Of a DNA stretch of 64,000 nt, positions 54,969-64,000 are shown in pieces. Position 1 is the stretch's first letter. Each line of letters begins with the position of its first letter. Source of the DNA: Symbiodinium natans (taxonomy: Eukaryota; Sar; Dinophyceae; Suessiales; Symbiodiniaceae). The stretch covers positions 251,169 to 315,168 of the forward strand of contig CAJNDS010002632.1 of assembly GCA_905221605.1 (NCBI GenBank), read 5' to 3'. The position numbers were made by a program, and so were the translations under genes. The notes under the pieces are model-generated. The model was given only the letters and a program-made list of their open reading frames with translations. It was not told where the DNA came from and searched no databases.

Positions 54969-57056
54969 TCATGTTATGTGTAGGCCCCCTGCAACAGCTC
55001 GCTTGAACGCCTCCCGCACGGTCTTCATGACAGGCGACTTGCCGGTTCCGATGTCCGTCACGACCTGCGCCCAGTACCTATGTGCCAGGGTGTAGTCGGA
55101 CCACTCCACGCACAACTGCCGATGCAACAGCGATGACGCAAAAGCTTTGAAGGTTTCCAAGAGCATTGTCGAGGACAGGGCCACAACGCGGGCGAACGCT
55201 TCCATGTACACTGCAAGCCGGTAGTCCGTAAGCCACCACAGCGGCGTGAAAACATCGACCTCTTCTGCGGCGGTGAGGTGTTCTGCTCGAACCGCCTTTA
55301 GTCCGGCCTGCAGACGCGTGAGACACTGCTCAAAGGTGAGCTTTGCCACATAAGTGCTACAGGCGGGGGTGTCGCGCAGAGCTTCAGCTACCGACTGCTC
55401 GCACACGGAGTTCATGAAGGCGACTACATCCTGCTCGAAGGCTCGTTCCGCATCTTCGAACCCTGCATCTGGAACGCTTCTTAGACACTCCATAGGGCTG
55501 ACGGCCTGCGGCACTAAGCCATCCACGCTTGCAGCTCCACGTGGGCGACCCAGCCCGGCAGCCTCGTCGACACCCTGCGCCTGCCCTGTTGACGAAGGAC
55601 TTTGCGATTGCACCTTCTCACATGACAGATATGTCGGTGTTGCGGCGGCCTCCTTGTCTATCGTGCCTCCGAGATGTTCCGGCGATGTGTCTGCTGCCGT
55701 GGAGGCGTCCAGACGCGTGGCCACCGACTGCTCTGGCAGATCTGTCGTGACCTTCTGGAGCAACATGTAGTACAGCTCGCCGCTTGCGGCGCCCGCTGCC
55801 AAGTCCGCCACTGAGTCAGCCACAACATCCGCGACAGTCGTGTCGTTGAAGACCCGCCGATGCCCTTCTGGGTCGTAAGCGACAGCATAATAGTGACCCC
55901 CGTTTGGCGTTGCGCCTATGTGATGTACCGTGGCCACTACGTGGTAGACGTGTCCCTGGACCTGGACGATCTCGGCAAAGTTGACCTGGGTTTTGTCTTT
56001 GTGTTGGATGAAGCGCCCGTCACTGACCGCGGTGCGCCAGCGCTTCACGGCTGCAACAAGGACTGTTGGAGGCTGTCGAATTTTCAGCTGTCTCAACGGC
56101 AGGCGACAGGATTCGCAAGAAGGACACTGCCACGCTCGGTCACAGTACTTCACATCCTCTGGGGCAAGCGTGGACCGAAAGTAGTTGTCGACTACCCCTT
56201 GCATGTCACTGACACCGCCCGGCAGCTCCATTTGCATCTCTGACATAGCCGTTGCTGACCCTTGCGCAAACGTCCCTCCACAGTCTTGGCAGCGAAGCTG
56301 AAATTGCTCCACGCCTGCAGTTTGCGCAGTCAGCCCCGCCTGCTCGCTCACGGCGTGCAGAAACTCGAGGCTATCCTCCTGCTCTCCGTGATACCACTTC
56401 TGTAAAATTGTCTCAGGATTCACTATGGAGGAGCACTGCAGCCGATGCAACAGAGCCAGGAGATCCACGGCAACCTCACCGTCTAAGCGCCTGAGCATGC
56501 GTCGCCAAGGCGTCACGGTGTAGAGCGCCTGCAGGGCTGCATTGATGAAGCAGCTGTTGCCTGCGTTCACCAGTCCCCCACGCTGAGCCCCGCATTCCAC
56601 TGCGTCGTCGGGAGGACAAAAACCAACCCACGTCGTTGGACCTGGGATGCGCTTGAACTGCACCGGCTCTGGCAGACGACGCAGTTCGATGAGTGGCCAG
56701 AGATGCGTTTGCCTGTACGGCAGCGCATCCACGGCAACGCCGTGTTCACCTTGGTAATCTCGGAACTCCTCCAAGCTCCCTGCGACGAAGGATTGTCCGA
56801 AGCGACCCCACGCATGGACCCAGCCATCGACACCCAGCCAAGCACCGCCCGGTGTGCATGCTAGATGCCGCACCTCCATCGTTTTCTCCTTTCGTAGAAC
56901 CTGCTGCAGGATCTCACGTTTTTGAAACAGCAGAATTCGCTCACCTGGACTCGGGTCCGTGTCTCCGATGGGGTGCTTTCTGGGCAGCGCCTTTGCCGCG
57001 TCGATGAGCGGCTGCCCCTGCTCTTGCTCTGACGATACGAGCGGGGGGCACGACAT
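54969..57056 (-). CDS. USP (C19) deubiquitinase with P-loop tail, intact in copy B
   Basis: The full open frame of 703 codons (57,080-54,969; first ATG 57,056) holds the complete USP: Cys177 in NAGNSCFINAALQAL, the EQEDSLEFL box, CQDC and CPSC zinc pairs, His396 in GGHYYAVAYD and the FND that follows. After a Ser/Ala/Thr-rich linker (about 445-530) comes a helical stretch and DIGTGKSPVMKTV, the Walker-A-like start of the ATPase. USPs normally trim or remove ubiquitin from proteins. Its length before the ATPase is typical of a minimal USP (about 300 residues) plus an N-terminal extension of about 165 residues that I do not recognise. The N-terminal start is uncertain because the frame is open upstream of the ATG. 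Confidence 0.8.
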   Translation of the reverse strand: MSCPPLVSSEQEQGQPLIDAAKALPRKHPIGDTDPSPGERILLFQKREILQQVLRKEKTMEVRHLACTPGGAWLGVDGWVHAWGRFGQSFVAGSLEEFRDYQGEHGVAVDALPYRQTHLWPLIELRRLPEPVQFKRIPGPTTWVGFCPPDDAVECGAQRGGLVNAGNSCFINAALQALYTVTPWRRMLRRLDGEVAVDLLALLHRLQCSSIVNPETILQKWYHGEQEDSLEFLHAVSEQAGLTAQTAGVEQFQLRCQDCGGTFAQGSATAMSEMQMELPGGVSDMQGVVDNYFRSTLAPEDVKYCDRAWQCPSCESCRLPLRQLKIRQPPTVLVAAVKRWRTAVSDGRFIQHKDKTQVNFAEIVQVQGHVYHVVATVHHIGATPNGGHYYAVAYDPEGHRRVFNDTTVADVVADSVADLAAGAASGELYYMLLQKVTTDLPEQSVATRLDASTAADTSPEHLGGTIDKEAAATPTYLSCEKVQSQSPSSTGQAQGVDEAAGLGRPRGAASVDGLVPQAVSPMECLRSVPDAGFEDAERAFEQDVVAFMNSVCEQSVAEALRDTPACSTYVAKLTFEQCLTRLQAGLKAVRAEHLTAAEEVDVFTPLWWLTDYRLAVYMEAFARVVALSSTMLLETFKAFASSLLHRQLCVEWSDYTLAHRYWAQVVTDIGTGKSPVMKTVREAFKRAVAGGLHIT

Positions 57057-57574
57057 GTCACGGAAGCCTCTGCGCAACAAGTGTCTTCACAACACACACC
57101 TACAAACAGCGGCGGCTGAATGCAACACTGAAATGATTGCGCATGTGCGCAAGACGGACGCATCCACGTCTGCGGCTCACTGCAATTTAGCCCCCGACGC
57201 TGGCCGTCGGCATGACCACGTTCCAGCCATCAGCGCTCCTGCAGGCCATCTTGCATTTTCAATGTCTCGCCCTCCCCCCCCCCCCCCCGCCCCACAACAG
57301 GTCTCGTGCGCTCGGTTGACCCGAGCACGCGCCAGACAGGCCACCCTTGAGGACCCCCTGTCCCCTCTTGCCCTCGTCCCCTTTTGGTGTTTGTTGGGAT
57401 GTAATCAGAACTTGTAAACTGTGTAAAAGCACCTGCGTGTGGTCAAGAAGCCTTGCCTCCCTAATTTAGTTGGGTCGGGATGTGATCATGTGTCAATGCA
57501 GCCAAGGAGCCTTCCGTTTCCCGTTATAGGATTACCCCTTTATTTTGGTGTTCCATAAACTCCTTCGGACAACT

Positions 57575-59600
57575 TCAGGGAGGTGGAACAATCTTGTCCT
57601 GGCCAAGTCTGCTCCGGACTCCTTCATATAGGTGGAACATCCTCCTGGGCAGGTCTGAGCTCTGGAACCCCTTCATATAGGTGGAACGGCCTGAGCTCCG
57701 GACTCCTTCATATAGGTGGAACATCCTCCTGGGCAGGTCTGAGCTCTGCAACCCCTTCATATGGGCGGAAAGGTCTGAGCTCCGGACCCCTTCATATAGG
57801 TGGAACATCCTCTGGGCAGGTCTGAGCTCTGGAACCCCTTCATAAAGGTGAGGTGGAACATCCTCCTGGGCAGGTCTGAGCTCTGGAACCCCTTCATATA
57901 GGTGGAACGGCCTGAGCTCCGGACTCCTTCATATAGGTGGAACATCCTCCTGGGCAGGTCTGAGCTCTGCAACCCCTTCATATGGGCGGAAAGGTCTGAG
58001 CTCCGGACCCCTTCATATAGGTGGAACATCCTCTGGGCAGGTCTGAGCTCTGGAACCCCTTCATAAAGGTGAGGTGGAACATCCTCCTGGGCAGGTCTGA
58101 GCTCCGGACCCCTTCATATAAGTGGAACGGTCTGAGCTCCGGACCGCTTCATACAGGTGGAACATCCTTCTGGGCAGGTCTGAGCTCTGGAACCCCTTCA
58201 AGGTGGAACGGCTGAGTTCATATAGGTGGAAATAGGTGGAACATCCTCCCTGAGCTCTGGAACCCCTTCATATAGATGGTACGGTCTGAGCGCCGGACCC
58301 CTTCATATAGGTGGAACATCGTCCCCCTTCATAGAACAGGTCTGAGCTCTGGAACTCCTAGAAAGGTGGAACGGTCTGAGCTCCGGACTCCTTCATATAG
58401 GTGGAACATCCTCCTGGGCAGGTCTGAGCTCTGGAACCCCTTCATATAGGTGGAACGGTCTGAGCTCCGGACCCCTTCATATAGGTGGAACATTCTCCTG
58501 GGCAGGTCTGAGCTCTGGAACCCCTTCATATAGGTGGAACGGTCTGAGCTCCGGACTCCTTCATATAGGTGGAACATCCTCCTGGGCAGGTCTGAGCTCT
58601 GGAACCCCTTCATATAGGTGGAAACGGTCTGAGCTCCAGACTCCTTCATGGTGGAACATCCTCCTGGGCAGGTCTGAGCTCTGAAACCCTGTCATATAGG
58701 TGGAACGGTCTGAGCTCCGGACCCCTTCAAAAAGGTGGAACACTCCTCCGTGGCACGTGTCAGCACCGGACCCCTTCAAGCAGGTAGAGCACACTCGTCC
58801 TGGACGGATCTGTTTCCACCAACTCCTTCGGACCCTTCCAGAAGGTGAACAATCTCGTCCTGGGCAGGTCTGTGCTTTGAACCCTTCATAGTGGAACAAA
58901 TTCGTTCTAGGCAGGTCTGCGCTCTGGACCCCTTCCGAAAGGTGGAACAAACTCCTCCACGCAACACACTCGTCCTGAACAGGTCTGTGCTCTAGGCCCC
59001 TTCATTTTGGTGGAACAAACTCGTCCTCGGCAGGTCAGCTCTGGACCCTTTCAAAAAGGTTGGAACAAACTCCTCCGTGGCCGGCCCGAGCTCCGGACCC
59101 CTTCAAAAACGTAGAACATGCTCGTCCTGGGCAGGTCTGTGCACTGGACCCCTTCGGAGAAGTGGAACCAACTCCTTCGTGGCAGGTCTGAACTGAACAA
59201 ACTGTCCTGGGCAGGGCTGTGCTTTGGATCCCTTCAAAAAGCAGAAACGAGCAGGTCTGCTCGCTGGACCCCTTCCTCTAGGTGGAACAAACTCCTCCAC
59301 AGCAAACCCTTCACATGCGTGGAACACACTCGTCCTGGGCAGGTCTGTGCTCCGGACCCCTTCACGTTGGCGGCGGACTGCTTGAAAAAGGTGGAACAAA
59401 CTCGTCCTGGGCAGGTCTTACTTACAAACTCGTCCTGGGCAGGTCTTACTTTATACCCCTTCACAGAGGTGGAACAAACTCGGCCTGAGCAGGTCTGAGC
59501 TCTGAGCCCCTTCATATAGATGGAACAAACTGCTCCGTGGCGGGTCTGCGTCAAAAAGGTCGACAACACTCGTCCTGGGAAGGTCTGTGCTCTGAACCAG
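57575..59600 (+). repeat. 110/220-bp minisatellite array, copy B
   Basis: The same unit as in copy A, with a different higher-order layout. The three tandem 220-bp units of copy A are replaced by a duplicated block that repeats the array start (57,640-57,860 again at 57,875-58,090), so the array is about 219 bp shorter overall. Other indels occur near 58,690, and a 31-bp duplication lies near 59,420. Confidence 0.9.
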
Positions 59601-59819
59601 AGCCCGAGCGGTCGTTGCCGAGCTAGGCAGAGCCCGAGCAGCTAGCAGCATTGCAATTTGGTAACGTTTGCAAGCTGCCGCTGGAGGGTTCGGCCTCCAG
59701 CCTGGGCCTGGAACTGACGCATTACAGGGCCTAGGTAGGCTAAAAAAGTGTGCCCGGCGAGCACGCAAATGCAGCCACGGAGCCTTGCATCCCCCTCCCT
59801 ACTTGGGTCGGGATGTGAT

Positions 59820-60110
59820 CAGGGCCGGTCAATCTGAAAGGGCCAAAACCAAGGCCAAGGCCGCCCGCGCGAGCCAGGACAATGGCCAGACCCTTGCGTG
59901 CCCAACAGGGCCGGTCAATCTGGAAGGGCCAAAACCAAGGCCAAGGCCGCCTGCGCGCGCGCCAGGACAAGGCCAGACCCTTGAGTGCCAACAGGGCCGG
60001 TCGATCTGGAAGGCCAAAACCAAGGCCAAGGCCGCCCGCGCGCGGGGCCGGTCAATCTGGAAGGAGGCCAAGGCCGCCCACGCGCGGGCCAGGACAAGGC
60101 TGCAGCAGAA
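59820..60110 (+). repeat. 85-bp tandem repeat, copy B
   Basis: Matches 46,590-46,885. The last unit is shortened and joined directly to the 12-mer array. About 155 bp present in copy A (46,885-47,045), including two TCGGGATGTGATC-like phrases, are missing. Confidence 0.85.
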
Positions 60111-60114
60111 CCCT

Positions 60115-62325
60115 CCCCCGTGTGTCACCACCTGTGTCGTCCCGCGTCTTTCCCTCTGCGTCCCCTGCGTCGTCCCCTGAGTCGTCCCCTGCGTTGTCCC
60201 TTGTTGCGCCTTGTCCCCTGCGTTGCCCCCTGCGTTGTCATCTGTAGTGTCCCCTGTCTTGTCCCCTGCGGTTCTTCCTGTGTAGTCCCCTGCGTCATCC
60301 CCAGTGTTGAACTCAGTGTTGTCCCCCTGTGTTGTCCCCAGCGTCGTCTGCTGCGTCGTCCCTGATTTGCTTGTCCCCGTTTTGTCCTGCGTTGTGTCAT
60401 GTGTCGGCCACTGCGTCGTCCCCTATGTCGGTCGTCCCCTGCGCTGTCCCCTGCGTCGTGCCCTGCGTTGTCCCCGAGTTGTCCCCTGTGTTGTCCCCGC
60501 GTTGTCCCCTGCGTTGTCCCTCGTGCTGTCCCCGTGCGTTGTCCCCTGCGTTGTTTCCCGTGTTCTCCTCTGCATCCTCCCTTTTGTGTCCCCTGTCTTG
60601 TCCCCTGCGTTGTCCCCGCGGTGTCCCCTGCGTTCTCCGCTTTCCTGTGTTGTCCCCTGCGTTGTCCCCGTGGCGCTGTCCCTGCGTTGTCCCCTGTCTT
60701 GTCCCCTGTCCTGTTGCCTGCGCTGTGTTGTCTCCTGTGTTGTCCCGTGTTGTCCCTTGTGTTGTCCCTCGCCTTGTCCCCCTGCGTTCTCCCCTGCGTT
60801 GCTTCCTGCGTTGTCCGTTGTCCCCGAGTTGTCCCCTGCGTTGTCCCCGCGTTGTCCCCTGTGTTGTCCCTCGCGCTGTCCCCGTGCGTTGTCCCCTGCG
60901 TTGTTTCCCGTGTTCTCCTCTGCATCCTCCCTTTTGTGTCCCCTGTCTTGTCCCCTGCGTTGTCCCCGCGGTGTCCCCTGCGTTCTCCGCTTTCCTGTGT
61001 TGTCCCCTGCGTTGTCCCCGTGGTGCTGTCCCTGCGTTGTCCCCTGTCTTGTCCCCTTTCCTGTTGCCTGCGCTGTGTTGTCCCCTGTGTTGTCCCGTGT
61101 TGTCCCTTGTGTTGTCCCTCGCCTTGTCCCCCTGCGTTCTCCCCTGCGTTGCTTCCTGCGTTGTCCCCCGAGTTGTCCCCTGTGTTGTCCCCGCGTTGTC
61201 CCCTGTGTTGTCCCTCGCGTTGTCCCCTGTGTAGCCCCCTGCGTCATCCCCAGCGTTGAACTCAGTGTTGTCCCCCTGCGTTGTCCCCAGCGTCGTCTCC
61301 TGCGTCGTCCCTGATTCGCTTGTCCCCGTTCTGTCCTGCGCTGTGTCATGTGTCGTCCGCTGTGTCGTCCCCTATGTCGTCCCCTGCGCTGTCCCCTGTG
61401 TCGTGCCCTGCGTTGTCCCCCGAGTTGTCCCCTCTGTGTTGTCCCCGTGTTGTCCCCTGTGTTGTCCCTCGCGCTGTCCCCGGTGCGTTGTCCCCTGCGT
61501 TCTTTCCCGTGTTCTCCTCTGCGTCCTCCCTTGTGTCCCCTGTGTTGTCCCCTGCGTTGTCCCCTGTGTTGTCCCCTGCGTTGTCCCCTGTGGTGTCCCC
61601 TGTCTTGTTGCCTGTGCTGTGTTGTCCCCTGTGTTGTCCCCGTGTTGTCCCTTGTGTTGTCCCTCGCTTTGTCCCCATGCGTTGTCCCCTGCGTCGCTTC
61701 CTGCGTCGTCCCCCTCCCTGGTCTTGTCCCCCTGTGTTGTCCCCAGCGTTGTCCCCCGCGTCGTCCCCGTGTTGTTTTGTCCTGCGTTGTGTCCTGTGTC
61801 GTCCACTGTCTCGTCCCATACGTCGTCCCCTGTCCTGTCCCCTGTGTGGTGCCCGGCGTTGTTCGGTGTTGTCCCCTGCGTTGACCCCGTTGTTTCCTGC
61901 GTCCTCCCTTGTGTCCCCTGTGTTGTCCCCTGTGTTGTCCCCTGTGTTGTCCCCTGTCTTGTCCCCTGTGTTGTCCGCTGCGCTGTCCCTTGTGTTGTCC
62001 CCTACCTGTTTGTCCCTTGTGTTGTCCCCCGTGTTGTCCGCGCGCGTTGTCCCCTGCGTTGTTTCCTGTGTTATCCTCTGCGTTGTTCCCTGTATCGTCC
62101 ATCCCCTCTCTGCTGCCCCCTGTGTTGTCCCCCACGTCGTCCCAAGCGTCGTGCCACCCCTGCGTCGTCCCCCCGCTGCATCGTCCCCTGCGTCCCCTGC
62201 GCCGTCCATCCCCTGCGTCGTCCCTGTGTCGCCTGTCGCCCTGTCCCCCGTCCACTGTCCCCCCTCCTTCTCCCTTGTTCGCTTTATCCCCGTTTTTTGT
62301 GTCCCACCTTTCCTCCCCTTCAGCT
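60115..62325 (+). repeat. Degenerate 12-mer array, copy B
   Basis: Matches 47,045-49,275 with scattered point changes, one small deletion (the Pro-Val-Ala-His-like segment near 48,925 of copy A) and a short insertion near 61,745. It has the same long overlapping open frames, the longest on minus being 610 codons. Confidence 0.9.
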
Positions 62326-62394
62326 GTGCCCCTGTCCCGTCCCTCCAGCGCACCTCCATCCCCATGTGCAGCGACAGCCTAGACCCTGAACCGT

Positions 62395-62680
62395 AATCCT
62401 AAACCCTCAAACCTAAACGCGAAGCCCTAAAGCATAGACGTTAAACTCTCTCACCAGTGCCTCCCTCTGCAACCCTACACCCTTGTGCAGCAGCCTTCTG
62501 AGGGCTTCGGCTAACAGCGACTAAGCACACCCTTGTGCAGCAGCCTTCTGAGGGCTTCGGCTAACAGCGACTAAGCCCTAAACCTAAGCCCTAAACCCTA
62601 AACCCTAAACCCTAAACCCTAAACTTAAACCCTAAACCCTCAAACCTAAGAGCGCAACCCTAAACCATAAACCTTAAACT
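62395..62680 (+). repeat. Telomere-type tract with a 54-bp tandem duplication, copy B
   Basis: Matches 49,330-49,590, but the unique segment ACACCCTTGTGCAGCAGCCT to CGACTAAGC is present twice in tandem (about 62,470-62,575). Copy A has it once. Confidence 0.8.
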
Positions 62681-62735
62681 CTGTCAATGGCGCCCTTGGC
62701 TCACACTTGCTGTACAAAGAGGGGAAACACTACTA

Positions 62736-63329
62736 CTAGTTTAAGCCGTCATTTCTCATCGAGTGCCAGTACTCTGTGCCGCGGCGCGGGCCGTGCCAGT
62801 TGCGCCACCAGTTCTGCTGCGAGGAGCTCTTTTGATGCCACGACCGCCGGCCTGACTCCTGCTCACGAAGAGGAGGCTGTGGCGCAAGCACGGCCTGTTC
62901 CTGCTCGGCCTTCCTTTTCTTGAGTTCCTGCAGACTCTTCTCCGCCTCGACGCGCGCCAGCTTTGTTTCTTCCAGTTTCACTCTAAGGCGAAGGGTCTCA
63001 GCTTCGCTGTGCTTGCCTGGCGCCGCCGTGGAGGACTGCAAGGTCGATGCCACTACTTTCACGGCCGGAATGCCGCGGCCAGCACTTGGCGCTGCCGGGG
63101 GTGCAGGTGCAGCCTTGCGAGGCTTGCCCGGCTGCGCGAGAGGCTGCAGTGACGATCTCCCAGCTTGTTGCGGTTTGCCGAACTGCGCGGTTGCCTTCGT
63201 AGCCTTCTTCGGCTTCACTGCACCAGACTTGGGACACTCGCTCTGTGCAAAATCTACTAGTGGTGTGCGGTTGCAGGTGCATCGATCTTTCCCCCATTTA
63301 CCGCACCACGCGCATTTACTACGCGTCAT
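62736..63329 (-). CDS. Zinc-knuckle and coiled-coil protein, copy B
   Basis: An intact 197-residue frame with the same ATG, upstream TAA and stop as copy A. It keeps C6, C9, C17 and C19, the Lys/Pro-rich linker and the coiled-coil segment. Ser in ATAQSGKPQQ of copy A is Phe here. Since both copies stay open while the fusion gene is broken in each, this small gene may still be functional. No family is recognised. Confidence 0.6.
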   Translation of the reverse strand: MTRSKCAWCGKWGKDRCTCNRTPLVDFAQSECPKSGAVKPKKATKATAQFGKPQQAGRSSLQPLAQPGKPRKAAPAPPAAPSAGRGIPAVKVVASTLQSSTAAPGKHSEAETLRLRVKLEETKLARVEAEKSLQELKKRKAEQEQAVLAPQPPLREQESGRRSWHQKSSSQQNWWRNWHGPRRGTEYWHSMRNDGLN

Positions 63330-63734
63330 CTTTTATGCGTGAGCCGAAACTTCCGGCCGCTTTCGTGCATCTACGCTGCGATTTCCCAAATTTCTTTCGA
63401 GTGCTATCGTGCTGAGTTTATATACCTCTTCGTTTCTGTTGCTTAGACTTTCATGTAACCTTGACAGAAACCACAATTTCTATTCATCTCTCAACCTACT
63501 TTACCCTGGCCCCTAACCCTGAACCCTCTAACGACATCACCACAGAGCACTGGCCCGCTGACCTGATGGGATCAAGTTTATGAGTTCAGGGTTCAGCTCG
63601 AAAGTTGAAAGCTTTATCAAGTTTGCAGATTCGGGTTGCTTGCGCTTTGACGATGCCGTCGCCTAACATAACTGTGTAACTGTATAAAGCTCGGAGGGGG
63701 CAGGGATGCCTCGATGGGAAGCGGTTGTAAACGT

Positions 63735-64000
63735 GGAGGGGGTGGGGAGGGATGGGGGGGGTTGGGGGGGGGAAGGGGAGGGGGGGGGACTTTGGGTTGA
63801 GGTGGGGGATTGGGGGATCAGCACAAAAAAAAAAAACAGGTCACACAAAGAATGCCTGCGGGGATGGTGGGGGTGTGGGGGGCTGGGGGGGGACTGTGGG
63901 GGGGGGCGGGGGGGGGGTGGGGGGGGGACTGCAGCCGGTGGAACGGGGGGTGGGGGGGGGGGGGGGGGAACAGGGGGGGGGGGGGGGGATGGGTGGGCAT
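63735..64000 (+). repeat. G-rich tract, copy B, at window end
   Basis: Equivalent to 50,645-50,886 but with different G-run lengths and about 40 bp of rearranged spacer. The window ends where the AGCATAA cluster would begin. Confidence 0.85.

Larger units (their letters stand above)
51501..57056 (-). pseudogene. USP-ATPase-MULE fusion, copy B (frameshift, 3' end missing)
   Basis: Same exon plan as copy A: 57,056-54,996; 54,940-54,415; 54,315-54,060; 53,969-53,656; 53,624-51,870; 51,808-51,501 (partial). Exon 1 is intact, including Trp229 in the USP. Exon 2 lacks 8 bp (TGCTCAGG of copy A, about 41,056-41,063) just after the QQPSVL motif, so the ATPase frame ends at about 54,461. Intron 5 is 61 nt against 59 nt in copy A. 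The gap removes the rest of exon 6 and exons 7-8, though the third catalytic Glu (about 51,586) is still inside. The break may be a true pseudogene lesion, a real allele or an assembly error. Confidence 0.6.
51501..64000 (+). repeat. Segmental duplication, copy B (truncated at both ends)
   Basis: The second copy of 38,053-50,886. It is cut on the left by the N gap and on the right by the window end, at the G-rich tract just before the AGCATAA cluster. Tandem orientation. Its missing left part (SWIM exons and 3' repeats) may lie in the gap. Confidence 0.95.

Overview
The window looks like nuclear DNA of a GC-rich alga, most likely a dinoflagellate. The grounds are TTTAGGG (plant/dinoflagellate-type) repeats throughout the left half, genes cut into small exons, and a set of minus-strand exon-like blocks. 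Those blocks carry, in order, the HSAW, CIDQT, GIGSITAYL and WTVFEL motifs of a TIR-like membrane-protein family that I recall as abundant in Symbiodiniaceae. The organism is an inference from sequence style; I could not run a search. I saw no rRNA or tRNA gene, CRISPR array or prokaryotic feature.

Positions 1-34,450 are a mosaic. Blocks of 60-300 bp of unique, GC-balanced sequence alternate with tracts of TTTAGGG or CCCTAAA heptamers and local variants (TTCAGGG, CTTAGGG, TCTAGGG, TGTAGGG, TTTGGGG, TTTAGGGG). Many unique blocks read as single exons, often with a plausible splice acceptor, so the telomere-like tracts seem to fill introns and intergenic DNA. The best cases are the TIR-like gene on the minus strand (1.6-11.2 kb), a second minus-strand candidate gene (32.1-34.1 kb), a possible plus-strand terminal exon (27.9-28.2 kb) and a two-exon C4C4 RING gene on the minus strand (28.5-28.9 kb). 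Because the DNA is GC-rich, many other blocks are open on both strands and their strand cannot be decided by eye.

From 34.47 to 51.27 kb lies what I read as one large Mutator-like element (copy A). Its minus-strand reading frames join through short introns (31, 31, 32, about 55, 59, 90 and 99 nt) into one predicted protein of about 1,977 residues. In order it has a ubiquitin-specific protease (USP, family C19), a DUF3987-like P-loop ATPase, a MULE DDE transposase with a WRKY/GCM1-type zinc cluster, and a SWIM zinc finger. Upstream come a 110/220-bp minisatellite, an 85-bp tandem repeat, a 2.3-kb array of a degenerate 12-mer and a small minus-strand zinc-knuckle/coiled-coil gene. TTATGCT repeats face inward at the two outer ends.

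After a 100-N gap (51,401-51,500) a second, nearly identical copy (copy B) runs to the window end. The two copies carry different lesions: copy A has a Trp-to-stop change in the USP, while copy B has an 8-bp deletion in the ATPase and is cut by the gap in the transposase. The two introns that can be compared support the gene model. One differs by 2 bp between copies without touching the reading frame, and the other (31 nt) is identical. The deubiquitinase-ATPase-transposase fusion is the most notable content of the window.
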